DNA from: an uncultured Muribaculaceae bacterium
GTDB lineage: Bacteria; Bacteroidota; Bacteroidia; Bacteroidales; Muribaculaceae
Reading direction: 5' to 3'
Length of the DNA: 64,000 bases
Assembly: GCA_910587355.1 (NCBI GenBank)
Contig: CAJUKF010000006.1
Location: 1 to 64,000 of the forward strand
The translations under genes and the position numbers were made by a program. Shown here in pieces: positions 55,501 to 64,000 of this stretch. Within the stretch, counting starts at the first letter, position 1. The number at the start of each line of letters is the position of its first letter. A model generated the notes under the pieces. It was given only the letters and a program-made list of their open reading frames with translations, was not told where the DNA came from and made no database searches.

Positions 55501-58500
55501 AGATGCTATATTTTCGCCGGATGCTTTAAGCATCTTCAATTTACCTAATTCCCGTGCAGCACAGCGATGACCTTCTTGTGCGAATTTGAGACCGCCATCG
55601 ATGTGTTGAACAACCTCATCAATAGCGCCTAGTAATTTGTTCAGCAAATCAGTGGCAATCTTAATTTTTTCGCCTATTGTATTAGAGTGTTTGCTGATTT
55701 CAGCCACGCCATTTGCAGACGCACGGTTATATTTTGCAAGTTCAGAATCCGAATTGAATGTTATGTTATAACATATATTCTCTTCAAAATCCAGCAAGAT
55801 ATAGGCGGTTTCAGTAGCTTTTGCGAAAATTAATTTGTTCCCTGAGACATTTAATTTCTCATAAGTATTGTCTTCTGAGATTATAGTTTGGTCAAATCCG
55901 TCGCATGAAGTAACTGTAATATTACCTATTCCCAATTCTTCCGGAAGGGTATAATCTATCTCAGTCAGTTTGGTGTTTAAAAAGTCATCAATTGAGTTTT
56001 CTCCGTATTCCTGTTTAAACTTTTCAAGCATTTCTATTACTTCATTCTCATCCCAATCACTCGAAAGGGGAGTGGAGATACCTAAAAGCTCTTCAAGTTC
56101 TGTGTTTAATCTGTCAATGGCATCAAGGTCAATTGATTCTTTATTCAGTTCTTCATTGATTTGTCTGTAAACGTCATCGATGGAAACGTTCTGGGCTTTT
56201 ACTTGTTCCTGAAGAGATGACAGATGACCATATTCGGCGAGTAACTGGTTATTGTCAATAATTTTATCCGATATAGCGTCAAAGTCTACGCTGACATTCT
56301 CGGGCAATGAATTGGAATCAAAATCGCGTTGAGCTATCCAACAATGCTTTTTCTCATCATATTTAGGATATAATGCTACAACATTGCCTGTGATTGTGTG
56401 CACATATAAAATTACATTGAAAATTCTTTCAGGGTCGTTATCGGTAAAATCCAACATGAAAGTAAATGTCGGATATGATGGCCAATACCAATACGCCGGT
56501 TGTTCTTTAGGATTTTGGAAATCATAAACTGTAGTATAATCGCACAAATCAAGCGACGAGGCCGGATGAGCGGTATTTACCATAGTGACCTTAGAAACCA
56601 TAAGGGCATTGTAATCATAGAGTATGTTCTTTGATTCCGTAGTCAATTTATTGTCGTTAGCTGTTGTGATTTCTGCATAAATCGCATGTCGGGATAAATT
56701 ATAGGGGTTGTCTAATGTACATTCCACAGACCATGAGCCGATGGAATTTACCCGGCCGTTTCCTATTTCAATACCCGAGTCGAATACCTTGACAGATGAA
56801 TTTGCAGGTCCGAAACCCGTTGCTGTGAATTTATTTCCTGCAGTTACACCGGGCACTGTAATTTCAAGTTCTTTGATTTCAGCAACAGCCGAGCCAATCG
56901 GCTGAGTCAAGGTTTTGCCATTGTAATCGAAGACAATTGAGGCCGTGGCATTGAACGAGCCGCCGTTTGTGGGAACAACGCAGAAACGGGTCTGACTCTG
57001 GTAGTTTTTGCCGAACTGAATCGTGAGGCGATTGTTGTCGAGTGTATAGGGCAAAAGGTTAGGGCCTTGGATTACCGACTGCTCCACAAAATCGCAGGCT
57101 TCAGGAAGGTCGACAACGAGAGCGACATTGCTTATGTCGTTCTTGTATACTCCTTTGAAGTCGATTGCCGAGCGGAGGGTTAGGTAATTGCCGGTAGTGA
57201 TACTGCTCTTGTTCGACGAGAAACTTGTCGAGGAATTTGTGTAGTAGAACAGACTTTCGTCAAATGCGGGTATTTCTGCATTCTTGACTTCGGCAAGTTT
57301 GCCGCTTTCAACTTTGACACTGTTCTTCACATAATCCTTGCCCTCGGCAAGACCGATTTCATCGAAATTGCTTAAGCGCAGAATCGAGTTCATCAGGTCG
57401 GACCGGCCCATTGTCACAATAGTATATTGGCCGTCTTCCAGTTCGGTGAAAGTAGCCTTTGCCTCTGCGTATGTCAATTTCTTAAGCAGTTCGCCTTTCG
57501 AGGAATACAGCATTGCAATCACGGCAGGATTGTCGGTCATCTCGAACGAAGCCGCGATGCCGCCTTTGCTTACGATGTCGAATGTGACCTCTGCACGCTG
57601 ATTCTCGTCTACCGTTACCGTACGCTCTATCGGAGCAAAAGCCCCGGTTTTTGAAGTTGCGGTCAGCCGCAGTTCATCGCCTGCGTTGATGTTTTCATCA
57701 AGCACTGCAAGAACCGGGTACTGAAGAGAAACATCGTTGTGAGCGCGACTCTGAGTGATATTGAACACACTGAGCGCCACATTCTGATAGTCGGAATAAT
57801 AATCCTCGGCATCCTCGGCTCCTGCGGCCTGATATGTGAAGCCGTAGTTGACGCGGGCACCGACAATCGATTTCAGCGTAGTCTTGCCCAGGTCAAAAGC
57901 CGATATATTTGTCTCAAAAGCTCCGATAGTATCGTTTACATTTACGCACTCCATGGCGGCAAATGTAAGGCATGTTTCGGGTGCGTCAAGTACTGAAAGC
58001 GTCCACAGACCCTTGCGGTCGGTTTTTGCGGTGAATGTCTTGGTATATTTGCCGTTGAGTGTCTGGCTCACCGATACCGAAGCGCCTGACAGGGCCATGC
58101 CGTCGCCGTCGACCACTGCGCCTGTCAGTTCAATAGAGCGGAATGGCGCGAGGGTGATGTCGCATACGTTCTGTCCTTCTCCGACAGTGAGGAGAGCGTC
58201 TTCGGGAGTCGCGTAAACCGTGCCGAGGTCATTGTCGAGTGTAACGCGGCATATGAGTTGCTGTCCGTCGGGAACCTCACCGAGAGAGGTTGCTTTGCGG
58301 AGATATGTCGCAGTACCGTCTGCAAGCGGTTTGAGCCATTCGACTGTCAGGCGGTCGGTGACATCGCTTCCGTCTGCCCCTAAGACTCTTGCATAGACGG
58401 TATAGAGCGGTCTGAGATTATCAAATGTAACTTCAATGTCATTGTCAGGAATAATGACACTCTCAATGCGTCCGATTTCAAGGCCTGCCTGCGAGAACAT

Positions 58501-59886
58501 ATAGATATTATATTGTTCATCTTTCTGCAAGCCATTGAAAGTATAGAGCATACGGTTTGAAATTACATATTTCTGACGTACGCCGGTATTGATGTTCACC
58601 AGCTCAATCGAGTTGTTTCTGTATCGCCCGTCGGAGGCGTCGGCCGGCAGATTCACCTGGAGCACATGTGCGTCGTTGCTTATCGGCAGAATGGTGAAAT
58701 CCTTCCAAAACTCAGCATTGCTGTACAACTCAATTGCCGATGCCGGAACATAGAGCGTGCAATTATTCTTATTCGTGAAGTTGCTGAAGGTATAAGAGTC
58801 ACATGCAGGCGGTTCCTGCGCATACAGTGTCAGGGAGGCGAGATTGGCGCAATTGTTGAAAGCATAGTTGCCGATGGCCGTAATGGTACTTGGCAAAACT
58901 ATGTCCGACGCGCTCATCAATGAGAATGAATATGACGGAATTGACGTTAAACCGCCGGTGCGTGAGAGGTCAATCGTTCCTGTATTTGTCAGATAGTTTA
59001 TATTGCCGAGGTCATTTGATGTCAGCTGACCCTTGACAATCAGACTGCTGATATTTGAGAAATTGACATTTCCGTTGTCATCGTTCCCTATCAGATTGGT
59101 CAGAGCATCGTAGAGATTGCCCGGAGTGAAGTCATCAATAATCACCTGCCCGGTGTTGGCATTGTAGTAGTTCGCACCGGGATTGGCAGGCGAGGCCGGA
59201 TTATAGGTAAAGTATGCGGCAATGTCAAGCGCTTTTTCTCCCATTGTTATTTCAAACGGAGACGTTGTCTGGGCTTGCGTTTCGCCGTTTATTGTCCAGC
59301 TTGTCAACTGCCAGCCCGAATTGGGATAAGCATATATCGTGCGGCTGCTGTTCTCTTCCATGTCGAATGCCTTGGACGGGCTGAAAGAAGCGGCTCCCGA
59401 AGGAATCGCACGTATCACCACAGGGTGTTTGACCTTCTGCTCTTCCGGGCTCGGATTGCCGGGATTTTCCGGATTATAGATAAAGTTTGCCACAATAGTG
59501 ACATCATATTCCGGCATCACATATTCGAAAGACGAAGCATTGGATACTTCTTTGCCTTCAATAGTACAATTCTTGAATTCAAAGCCGCTGTTATTGCTGC
59601 AATAAATATTGGTTCGCTCTCCGGCTTTTAACTCGGAAGAGCCTGCAGATACATATCCGGCTCCCGAAGGATTGGCAACCACTGTGAGGCGATAGGTTTT
59701 CTCGGTTTCTTCGGGGTTTTCACCCGGGTTGCCAGGCGAATCAGGATTGTATTCTTCTCCGATGCCTGTGGACTTCGGTAGAGTTTCGTTTGCCATGGTG
59801 CCATAATGGCACATTCCTGCAAGCAGGAGTACCATTATGAGACGACAAACGATTCTCGGGAAGCCCGATTTTATTATATTGTTCAT
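52543..59886 (-). CDS. Giant multidomain T9SS cargo protein (BspA-like LRR, InlB-type, chitobiase-C-type domains)
   Basis: 2447-residue secreted protein. In order: signal peptide (about 1-32); two divergent InlB-type repeats (about 58-230, each ending in FxYNPxxPxNP); a BspA-like LRR_5 block (about 265-400; ITAIGNYAFNNCANLASLTL); carboxypeptidase-regulatory-like beta domains (about 580-640); a long beta region; a coiled coil (about 1215-1300); a helical Ala-rich section with hydrophobic stretches (about 1440-1620); a Gly-rich linker (about 1638-1668); another regulatory-like domain ending WLPVPPPQLEV; Ig-like domains; a chitobiase C-terminal-like domain (about 2010-2075); and a T9SS sorting domain (EVYDTNGQKLI, then LTTGVYVVIVNG). 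The middle (about 55020-56700) is clearly more A/T-rich than its flanks. Likely adhesin. Confidence 0.87.
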   Translation of the reverse strand: MNNIIKSGFPRIVCRLIMVLLLAGMCHYGTMANETLPKSTGIGEEYNPDSPGNPGENPEETEKTYRLTVVANPSGAGYVSAGSSELKAGERTNIYCSNNSGFEFKNCTIEGKEVSNASSFEYVMPEYDVTIVANFIYNPENPGNPSPEEQKVKHPVVIRAIPSGAASFSPSKAFDMEENSSRTIYAYPNSGWQLTSWTINGETQAQTTSPFEITMGEKALDIAAYFTYNPASPANPGANYYNANTGQVIIDDFTPGNLYDALTNLIGNDDNGNVNFSNISSLIVKGQLTSNDLGNINYLTNTGTIDLSRTGGLTSIPSYSFSLMSASDIVLPSTITAIGNYAFNNCANLASLTLYAQEPPACDSYTFSNFTNKNNCTLYVPASAIELYSNAEFWKDFTILPISNDAHVLQVNLPADASDGRYRNNSIELVNINTGVRQKYVISNRMLYTFNGLQKDEQYNIYMFSQAGLEIGRIESVIIPDNDIEVTFDNLRPLYTVYARVLGADGSDVTDRLTVEWLKPLADGTATYLRKATSLGEVPDGQQLICRVTLDNDLGTVYATPEDALLTVGEGQNVCDITLAPFRSIELTGAVVDGDGMALSGASVSVSQTLNGKYTKTFTAKTDRKGLWTLSVLDAPETCLTFAAMECVNVNDTIGAFETNISAFDLGKTTLKSIVGARVNYGFTYQAAGAEDAEDYYSDYQNVALSVFNITQSRAHNDVSLQYPVLAVLDENINAGDELRLTATSKTGAFAPIERTVTVDENQRAEVTFDIVSKGGIAASFEMTDNPAVIAMLYSSKGELLKKLTYAEAKATFTELEDGQYTIVTMGRSDLMNSILRLSNFDEIGLAEGKDYVKNSVKVESGKLAEVKNAEIPAFDESLFYYTNSSTSFSSNKSSITTGNYLTLRSAIDFKGVYKNDISNVALVVDLPEACDFVEQSVIQGPNLLPYTLDNNRLTIQFGKNYQSQTRFCVVPTNGGSFNATASIVFDYNGKTLTQPIGSAVAEIKELEITVPGVTAGNKFTATGFGPANSSVKVFDSGIEIGNGRVNSIGSWSVECTLDNPYNLSRHAIYAEITTANDNKLTTESKNILYDYNALMVSKVTMVNTAHPASSLDLCDYTTVYDFQNPKEQPAYWYWPSYPTFTFMLDFTDNDPERIFNVILYVHTITGNVVALYPKYDEKKHCWIAQRDFDSNSLPENVSVDFDAISDKIIDNNQLLAEYGHLSSLQEQVKAQNVSIDDVYRQINEELNKESIDLDAIDRLNTELEELLGISTPLSSDWDENEVIEMLEKFKQEYGENSIDDFLNTKLTEIDYTLPEELGIGNITVTSCDGFDQTIISEDNTYEKLNVSGNKLIFAKATETAYILLDFEENICYNITFNSDSELAKYNRASANGVAEISKHSNTIGEKIKIATDLLNKLLGAIDEVVQHIDGGLKFAQEGHRCAARELGKLKMLKASGENIASIRITALEFTCEGWKTQVKTLNGIKSGLTNLRAQAVGKLFGACGVISNFIDCKADLDRFINLYFSVPDPCEKEQQRADNIRGSIRNAGVTAGLYYVANITADVCALFSIGPSVTAAPATGGSSLGVALVAIGKIALSYGINALYSKSRDAFIRTTEAEIASLQCKKKECGEEGMPPCEDPKPNTGGGNGGGNGKTGPKGKGGDHQSGCPKTENVMDPSGFVYEAIPTNRVEGVQAAIYYKETKEDMYGDPYEEIILWDAEEYAQKNPLFTDANGMYQWDVPQGLWQVKFEKDGYQTAYSEWLPVPPPQLEVNIGIVQNKQPEVTEARAYEEGVELQFDKYMDLSTLTTANIYVTANGEKLTGEILFIDSELADEYADENDADAIRYASRIRFVPAEKLSATTGEIRVTVSRNVLSYAGIPMTETFSQVLDVEKEVQMIVADDVKVLYGGEKEITVYAMPYEAAVGRKLHIANSSDLIASTDLSEATLDDEGKAVVKVKGELPGRSQLTFSIEDVTATGSAMVDVVTEIITAEAPKSSRASGTAVYRGTKIVLSTESKDATIYFTTDGSCPCDENGTRRKYTVPIVINDDTKILAMTSVGNGDEDVSETVEFNYTLKHSDMDFQMPAGWTWMSHNFESAIAASELTADEGVARILSQTQEIIRDPQLGLVGSLSELSASESYKVETTTATARQRLSDIAWNPATPIAVNAGWNWLGYPESQTMSVDEAFAPTAAETLDVVVGQNGFAQFDGEKWVGTLETMSPGMGYMYQSQSAKNVVYNTSIVSNASAKYAPGISGSLPLVLDIHKYGVIMPLVATLGDNDGLPLNNEDYLVAAFCGTECRGIARVVDGLVMMNVYGNVKDKITFRVSNLDGETDYANNAGLTFSETVVGDIFNPYVIAINAHSGMADVKYDGNIEVWTEGDMLRIKGIAADDIDLVEVYDTNGQKLIRETNVSESGIRISTLTTGVYVVIVNGNGEYTYHKVAVR

Positions 59887-59901
59887 TTGTCGTTATCGGT
59901 T

Positions 59902-62900
59902 TTATTTGAGAATTGCTTTACGAGATTCCGAACCGTTGGAGATGATGTAGAGCCCTGCCGACGGAACTGTGACATCAGCGAGAGTGCCGGTGTACACAAC
60001 GGTACCGTTAATTGCTGTTACGCTGACAACAGCATCCTTGCCGAAGTCTGCGAAAATTGCATCCACACCGCTTTGTCCGTTGCCGTTCAAATCAAAATTG
60101 ATGGAGAAACGGGCGGTATTCTCACCGGTTGAAGAGATAAACTGATAATCTTCTTTTGTGAGGTCGAGTGTTATGCCTGTCACATTGTCGGTAAGCATCA
60201 CGCTCCATTCGTCGCTGTATCTGCCGCCGAGAGACAGGGTGTAGGCTTTCTCTTTTGCTGAGCGGAGGCCTAATTCAGCCTTGCCGTCGCTTACGGGACG
60301 TTCGTCGATGCTGTAATTGACACCGGAGTTCACATAGAGCTGTGCATTGTCGTTGTTTGCTGCGAAGAATTTGGAGGCGTCGCGTCCGATTTCATATTCG
60401 GCTGTTGCCTCGGGGTTCAGGACAATGCGCACGCGGTCTTCATATTTTTCTCCGGAGAGAATGAAGTTGAATACATTGCGGTCTTCGGCTGCTATTGAAG
60501 CGTTGTTTTTGGGCGAAGTCTTATATGCCGGTCTGCCTTCGTTGGAGTGCATGCGGCCGGTTTCTTTAAATGTCACCTCGTTTGCGTCAAGCGGACACTG
60601 AACAAAGAATGCTTCATAAGGCGAGAGAACCAAATCATCGTCTACCGGCGAATATGCTACATAGGCACTGCTGTTCCACACGGTGACGGGTGCGGTGAAT
60701 TCCTCGTTGAGGCAGTGCATGTCGAAATAGCAGGGATAGGGGTTGCCTATGAAGTTCCATGAGCGGTTGTGCGCAAATTCGGCTGGATATTCACTCAAGG
60801 GAACAATCACATCTGTCGAACGGAATATATTGTTTTTCGTAAGAGAGTTGCCGGAAGTGAAAGAAAGCGCGGGATAAGTGTAGCCGTTTTCGTCCTGAGT
60901 GCCTCCGACGGCTGATACGATGTATCCCTTGCCGGCTTCGAGCGTGTCATCGTTTGTAAGATTTACCCATGTTTCGCTTAATTCTCCTGCCGCACGCGCA
61001 GCTGAATCATAACGGCGGATTACCCAATGTGTGTTGTCGCTCGGAATTATATCCGAAACCTTGACATCGTAAGGCAGTGAAATGAAATGCCAGATGCCGC
61101 TATTGTCATAATAATCGTCGTTGTTAAAAGTAATGTTATGAGTCACATTGTCGGCGCGCATCTTGTCGGCATAGTTGATAAGCGTCGGGCAATACTGATT
61201 CTCTGAGCCGGATTCGCTATACTCGGCTCCGCGGTTTGCCAGTCGTGCGGTCACTGTAAGTTGTCCGGCCGAGAGGGTTCCTTCTCCGGTCGCTGTAAGC
61301 TGTCCGATATTATAATTGTTGTCATAATAATCTCCTGCCAATGAGTAGCGTAAATCTATTGTGGGATTATTTGCAACAACCTCATTGTCTTCTTCTTCGA
61401 GATTGATGGTAAGTTCACGGTCGACAAGGATGTAATCTATCTGCTCCTGTATGGAACGCATCAGGTAAAAATTACTCCAGTACTGAGTGTTGCGGTAAAA
61501 ATCCTTTGAGAATGGAGGCACATGGAGATATGTGCGGGTCATATCCATATTTTCGCCGATAAAGGCTGATGAAGCTGCGGGAGGAACAACCGCATAGCAT
61601 TTGAAATTCTTTATTGCGGTATTGCTGAAAGCAGATGAACCTATTGTGCCGACAGTGGAAGGAATTGTTATTTCTTCCAGTGCCGAGCATTCGTAAAATG
61701 CTCTGTCGCCGATTTGCTTGAGACCGGTTTTCATTGTAACTGTTGTAAGAGCCGTGCAGCCGCGGAATTCTTCTGAGTTGATGGCAGTGAGTGTGGCCGG
61801 CAATTCAACAGATGTAAGACTCTTGCAATTCTCAAATGTTTCACCTTCGAGAGAGGTCACTCCTTCAGGAATGCTTACAGTTATAAGACCGGTGTTATTG
61901 AATGTATTACGTCCAATATAATTCAGACGATTTCCAAAAGTCACTTCTTTCAGTGAAGTGCAATTTTGAAAAGAGCCGTAGCTGCTATAGCCTGAGGAGC
62001 TGCCTAAAGATTCGGCTGCGGATAAATTTACCGCTTGCAGGGATGAACATCCATAGAATGCTTGTGAACCAATGTTCACTACATTCGAAAGGTCTATATT
62101 GTCAAGCTTGTTACAATTATAAAAAGCCTCCGAGCCTATGGTGTCGACTTCGGCAAGATTTATATATGAAAGAGATTGGCAATCGGAGAAAACAGAATTT
62201 TCTATGGTCTTAATTCCGTTCAAATCAAAAGACTTGAGGGCTGAGCAGCCATTAAACGCAGATTCGCCGATTTTAACCAACGACGAGGGAAGCTTGACTT
62301 CAGCGAGTGAAGTGCGGTTATACATAAACTGAGCCGGCAACTCGGTAATCGTAGTCTCGCTTAGGTCGAGTTTCATCAGAGCAGTTACATTTTTGATGGC
62401 ACTCAAATCAATGTCATTGATATTGCCGGTCACTTTAAGATATAGTGCGGCATTCCAGTCATAGTTGTTCTGAGTAAGATATGTTTCGGCAAACTCGCCG
62501 TTCTTTTCTACATTTACGGTTATCCATTCAAAATCCCAGCCGTAAGGTAAGATTGCCTATGAGGAGAAACGTTCATTGTTGAGATAGTTTCCGAAGAAAG
62601 TTTTGTCGCATACGTATATTGATTTTGCACGTAGCGTGGAATATATCGCCGGAGCATCCCCTAGCATATACATGGCGTCGAGATATCTGTCGAATTGATA
62701 ATTATATTCAATTTCTGAGATTGTTGACGGAACGGTGAGAATCTTTATATTTTCTGTAAAACCATTATAAAGATATGAATCGGCATTGATATAGGCGACC
62801 GGGAGGACTTCTCCGTTGATACGGATACTGTCGGGTATTGCGACTGCTTCTTCCGTTGTGCTGAGAGCTTCTACGCTCATGACTGGCAGCTTGGTCTCCT

Positions 62901-63201
62901 CTCCGGTTGAGTCGTTATATACCCATTTGGTACGGCGGTCGAATCCCATGTAGGTGTTTTCTGAAAGCCGGGCCACGTATTCAGCATTGCTGAAATTGTT
63001 GAGAGTAAGGCCCGATTCGGAATACGACTGAGCATCGACTGTTCCTATCGAGACACCGAAATTCTGAGAAGCTTCCTTTTCCACGGTGCCTGATGTCGTT
63101 TTAAAAACGGACGGCAAGGCGTCTTGTCCGGTTGCGGCATAGGCAAGCGCGCCGCAAATTACACAGAGCGACACGCTGAGCATTATAAACGCTTTTTTCA
63201 T
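59902..63201 (-). pseudogene. BspA-like leucine-rich T9SS cargo gene split by an in-frame TAG
   Basis: Two open frames on the minus strand, 63201-62557 (214 residues, signal peptide MKKAFIMLSVSLCVICGALA) and 62433-59902 (843 residues), are in the same phase, separated by 41 sense codons behind one TAG (62559-62557). Read through, they give a 1099-codon protein: signal peptide, an N-domain, a segment with GWDFEWITV that leads straight into LRR_5 repeats of about 23 residues (GSEAFYNCNKLDNIDLSNV and similar, about 260-540), a beta-rich region with segments like IWHFISLPYDV, and a T9SS tail (VVYTGTLADVTVPSAGLYII). The stop lies inside a domain, so it is a recent nonsense change, a sequencing error or a recoded codon. 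First gene of the cargo operon, 15 nt ahead of the giant gene. Confidence 0.8.
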
Positions 63202-63257
63202 AGTCTTAAAAGAGCCGCGGATTCCCCTTCGACAGCACTGTAATGGTTGGTTTGTAA

Positions 63258-63572
63258 TAACGAAAGGCGTGGGAATCTGTACTTTACCTCATCCTAGTTC
63301 TCGGGCCTTCGCATTGCCCGCCAATCAGGATAAGCAACTCAGCCAGCCCACACCAAAGATGAATATATACAGATTCTCTGCGCCGGTACGACAAGTTTCC
63401 GAGGGTGTCGCACAAATAACGCATGAGGATATATTACATCGCCCGTGGACATTTAGGTTGGTGTATTTTACGATTGGTCAAGAAGTTGCGAGTTCGAGAA
63501 CCGGAAGGAAGTGTTTGGTAAACGTCTTTAGAATAACATGTCCACCCACGTATGCCCCTCCGGGCTGGTGAG
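63258..63572 (-). ncRNA. Structured non-coding RNA, copy B
   Basis: Diverged copy of the RNA at 45802-46108, on the opposite strand, with the same 17-nt core (63319-63303 on the minus strand), a similar 5' part (CGCAAAC, then CGTGGGTGG, then a CGCAACTT segment) and nearly the same length from promoter to closing helix (about 313 against 306 nt). Helices: minus-strand CTTATCC/GGATGAG around the core, and GGTGTGGG (63354-63347) with CCCACGCC (63273-63266) closing it. It lies 57 nt upstream of the split BspA-like gene, so it could also act as that gene's leader. An open frame on the plus strand here is antisense and not believed. Confidence 0.62.
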
Positions 63573-63578
63573 TTTGCG

Positions 63579-63610
63579 CAAATTTAAAAGATTTTACGGA
63601 ATTTCACAAA
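63579..63610 (-). promoter_or_regulatory. Promoter of ncRNA copy B
   Basis: Minus-strand -33 TTTG (63610-63607) and -7 TAAATTTG (63586-63579), 20 nt apart: a perfect consensus match. Confidence 0.7.
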
Positions 63611-63766
63611 TATTTTACTTGTTATTTTCTCGTTTTCAATAAATTGATAAATTGATATGCTATGCATGAATCGGCGGCTTTAGAAATGCCTGTGAAATGC
63701 GCATGACATGCTGTACAAAATATGTTAATTTAACGTAGTGAAGTGCTGGGAGAGGGTAATAATCGC

Positions 63767-63800
63767 TAAATTTGCAGTTTGAAACGGCGATATTCGCCGT
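63767..63800 (+). promoter_or_regulatory. -7 box and leader hairpin of the DUF2723 gene
   Basis: TAAATTTG at 63767-63774 without a clear -33, followed in the leader by ACGGCGA (63784-63790) / TCGCCGT (63794-63800), a 7-bp hairpin with a TAT loop, close to the predicted 5' end. The interval 63611-63766 holds nothing else that I can identify. Confidence 0.5.
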
Positions 63801-63813
63801 ACGGATTACAAAT

Positions 63814-64000
63814 ATGAAAAAATACAATATAATCAACAACGCACTGGGCTGGCTCTGCTTCCTGATAGCAGCGGTGACCTATATCCTCACTACCGAGCCC
63901 ACGGCGTCATTCTGGGATTGTCCCGAGTTTATTCTTCAGGGCGCGAAACTCGAAGTAGGCCATCCGCCGGGCAACCCTATCTTCATGCTTGCGGCACGTT
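63814..64000 (+). CDS. DUF2723 family membrane protein (5' end only)
   Basis: Only the first 62 codons are in the window. They read MKKYNIINNALGWLCFLIAA, then a segment with TASFWDCPEF and EVGHPPGNPIF, which is the highly conserved start of the large DUF2723 (PF11028, TMEM260-like) integral membrane proteins of Bacteroidetes, usually about 1000 residues. Family members resemble glycosyltransferases that use lipid-linked sugars. The first helix spans about residues 8-27. Confidence 0.88.
   Translation, partial: MKKYNIINNALGWLCFLIAAVTYILTTEPTASFWDCPEFILQGAKLEVGHPPGNPIFMLAAR

Noticed and set aside
62557..62559. Genome-wide TAG recoding
   Set aside because: tadA ends with TAG at the expected length, so TAG is a working stop codon here.
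63488..63500. GTTCGAGAACC, resembling a tRNA T-arm
   Set aside because: No acceptor, D- or anticodon stems can be drawn around it on either strand; it lies inside the ncRNA copy B.
63269..63571. 100-codon plus-strand open frame that could be called a hypothetical protein
   Set aside because: Coincides with the ncRNA copy B on the other strand; the related frame on copy A (45877-46116, minus) is also antisense to the RNA, so the shared peptide motif (FALP) comes from the conserved RNA core.

Overview
The window looks like chromosome from a gut Bacteroidales, most likely Muribaculaceae-like (inference; no rRNA is present). Reasons: promoters of the Bacteroidetes type (-7 box TAnnTTTG, -33 TTTG) recur, Shine-Dalgarno sites are mostly absent, several large proteins end in type IX secretion (T9SS) sorting domains, a lipoprotein carries an acidic surface-export signal behind its lipobox, BspA-like leucine-rich and InlB-type repeats are present, and ribosomal proteins bL36 and uS14 are zinc-free.

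Layout. 1-6130 (minus strand): fumarate reductase/succinate dehydrogenase flavoprotein (cut by the window edge) and cytochrome b, an M48 protease with a membrane partner, a PepSY-like protein and a GH5 glycosidase. 6306-10403 (plus): a TolC-like protein overlapping a FemAB/GNAT-like protein, a GYF/TM2 membrane protein and asnS. 10496-16603 (minus): two secreted T9SS cargo proteins, one with a nearly perfect 1.08 kb internal duplication. 16878-22446 (minus): a five-gene MacAB-TolC-like export operon. 22659-26453 (plus): a secreted protein, a decayed gene start, rnz, tadA and lpxB; a small membrane gene lies opposite at 26489-26815.

27038-45728 (plus): a continuous str-S10-spc-alpha superoperon (rpsL, rpsG, fusA, then rpsJ to rplQ, including secY, map, infA, rpmJ and rpoA) from a strong promoter to a strong terminator, without tuf. 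Three unusually long structured spacers (rpsL-rpsG, rpsN-rpsH, rpsK-rpsD) and an internal promoter inside rplD are the likely control points.

45765-64000 is an accessory surface region. It opens with a structured non-coding RNA of about 300 nt with its own promoter and terminator. A small HTH protein, a collagen-like repeat surface lipoprotein and a small lipoprotein follow. On the minus strand sits a three-gene operon of giant T9SS cargo: a BspA-like LRR protein split by one in-frame TAG, a 2447-residue multidomain protein and an InlB-repeat protein. Upstream of that operon lies a second, diverged copy of the same RNA on the opposite strand. The two copies share a 17-nt core and length and show compensatory changes in flanking helices; this paralogous RNA pair is the best candidate for an under-described system here. 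The window ends inside a DUF2723 membrane protein gene.
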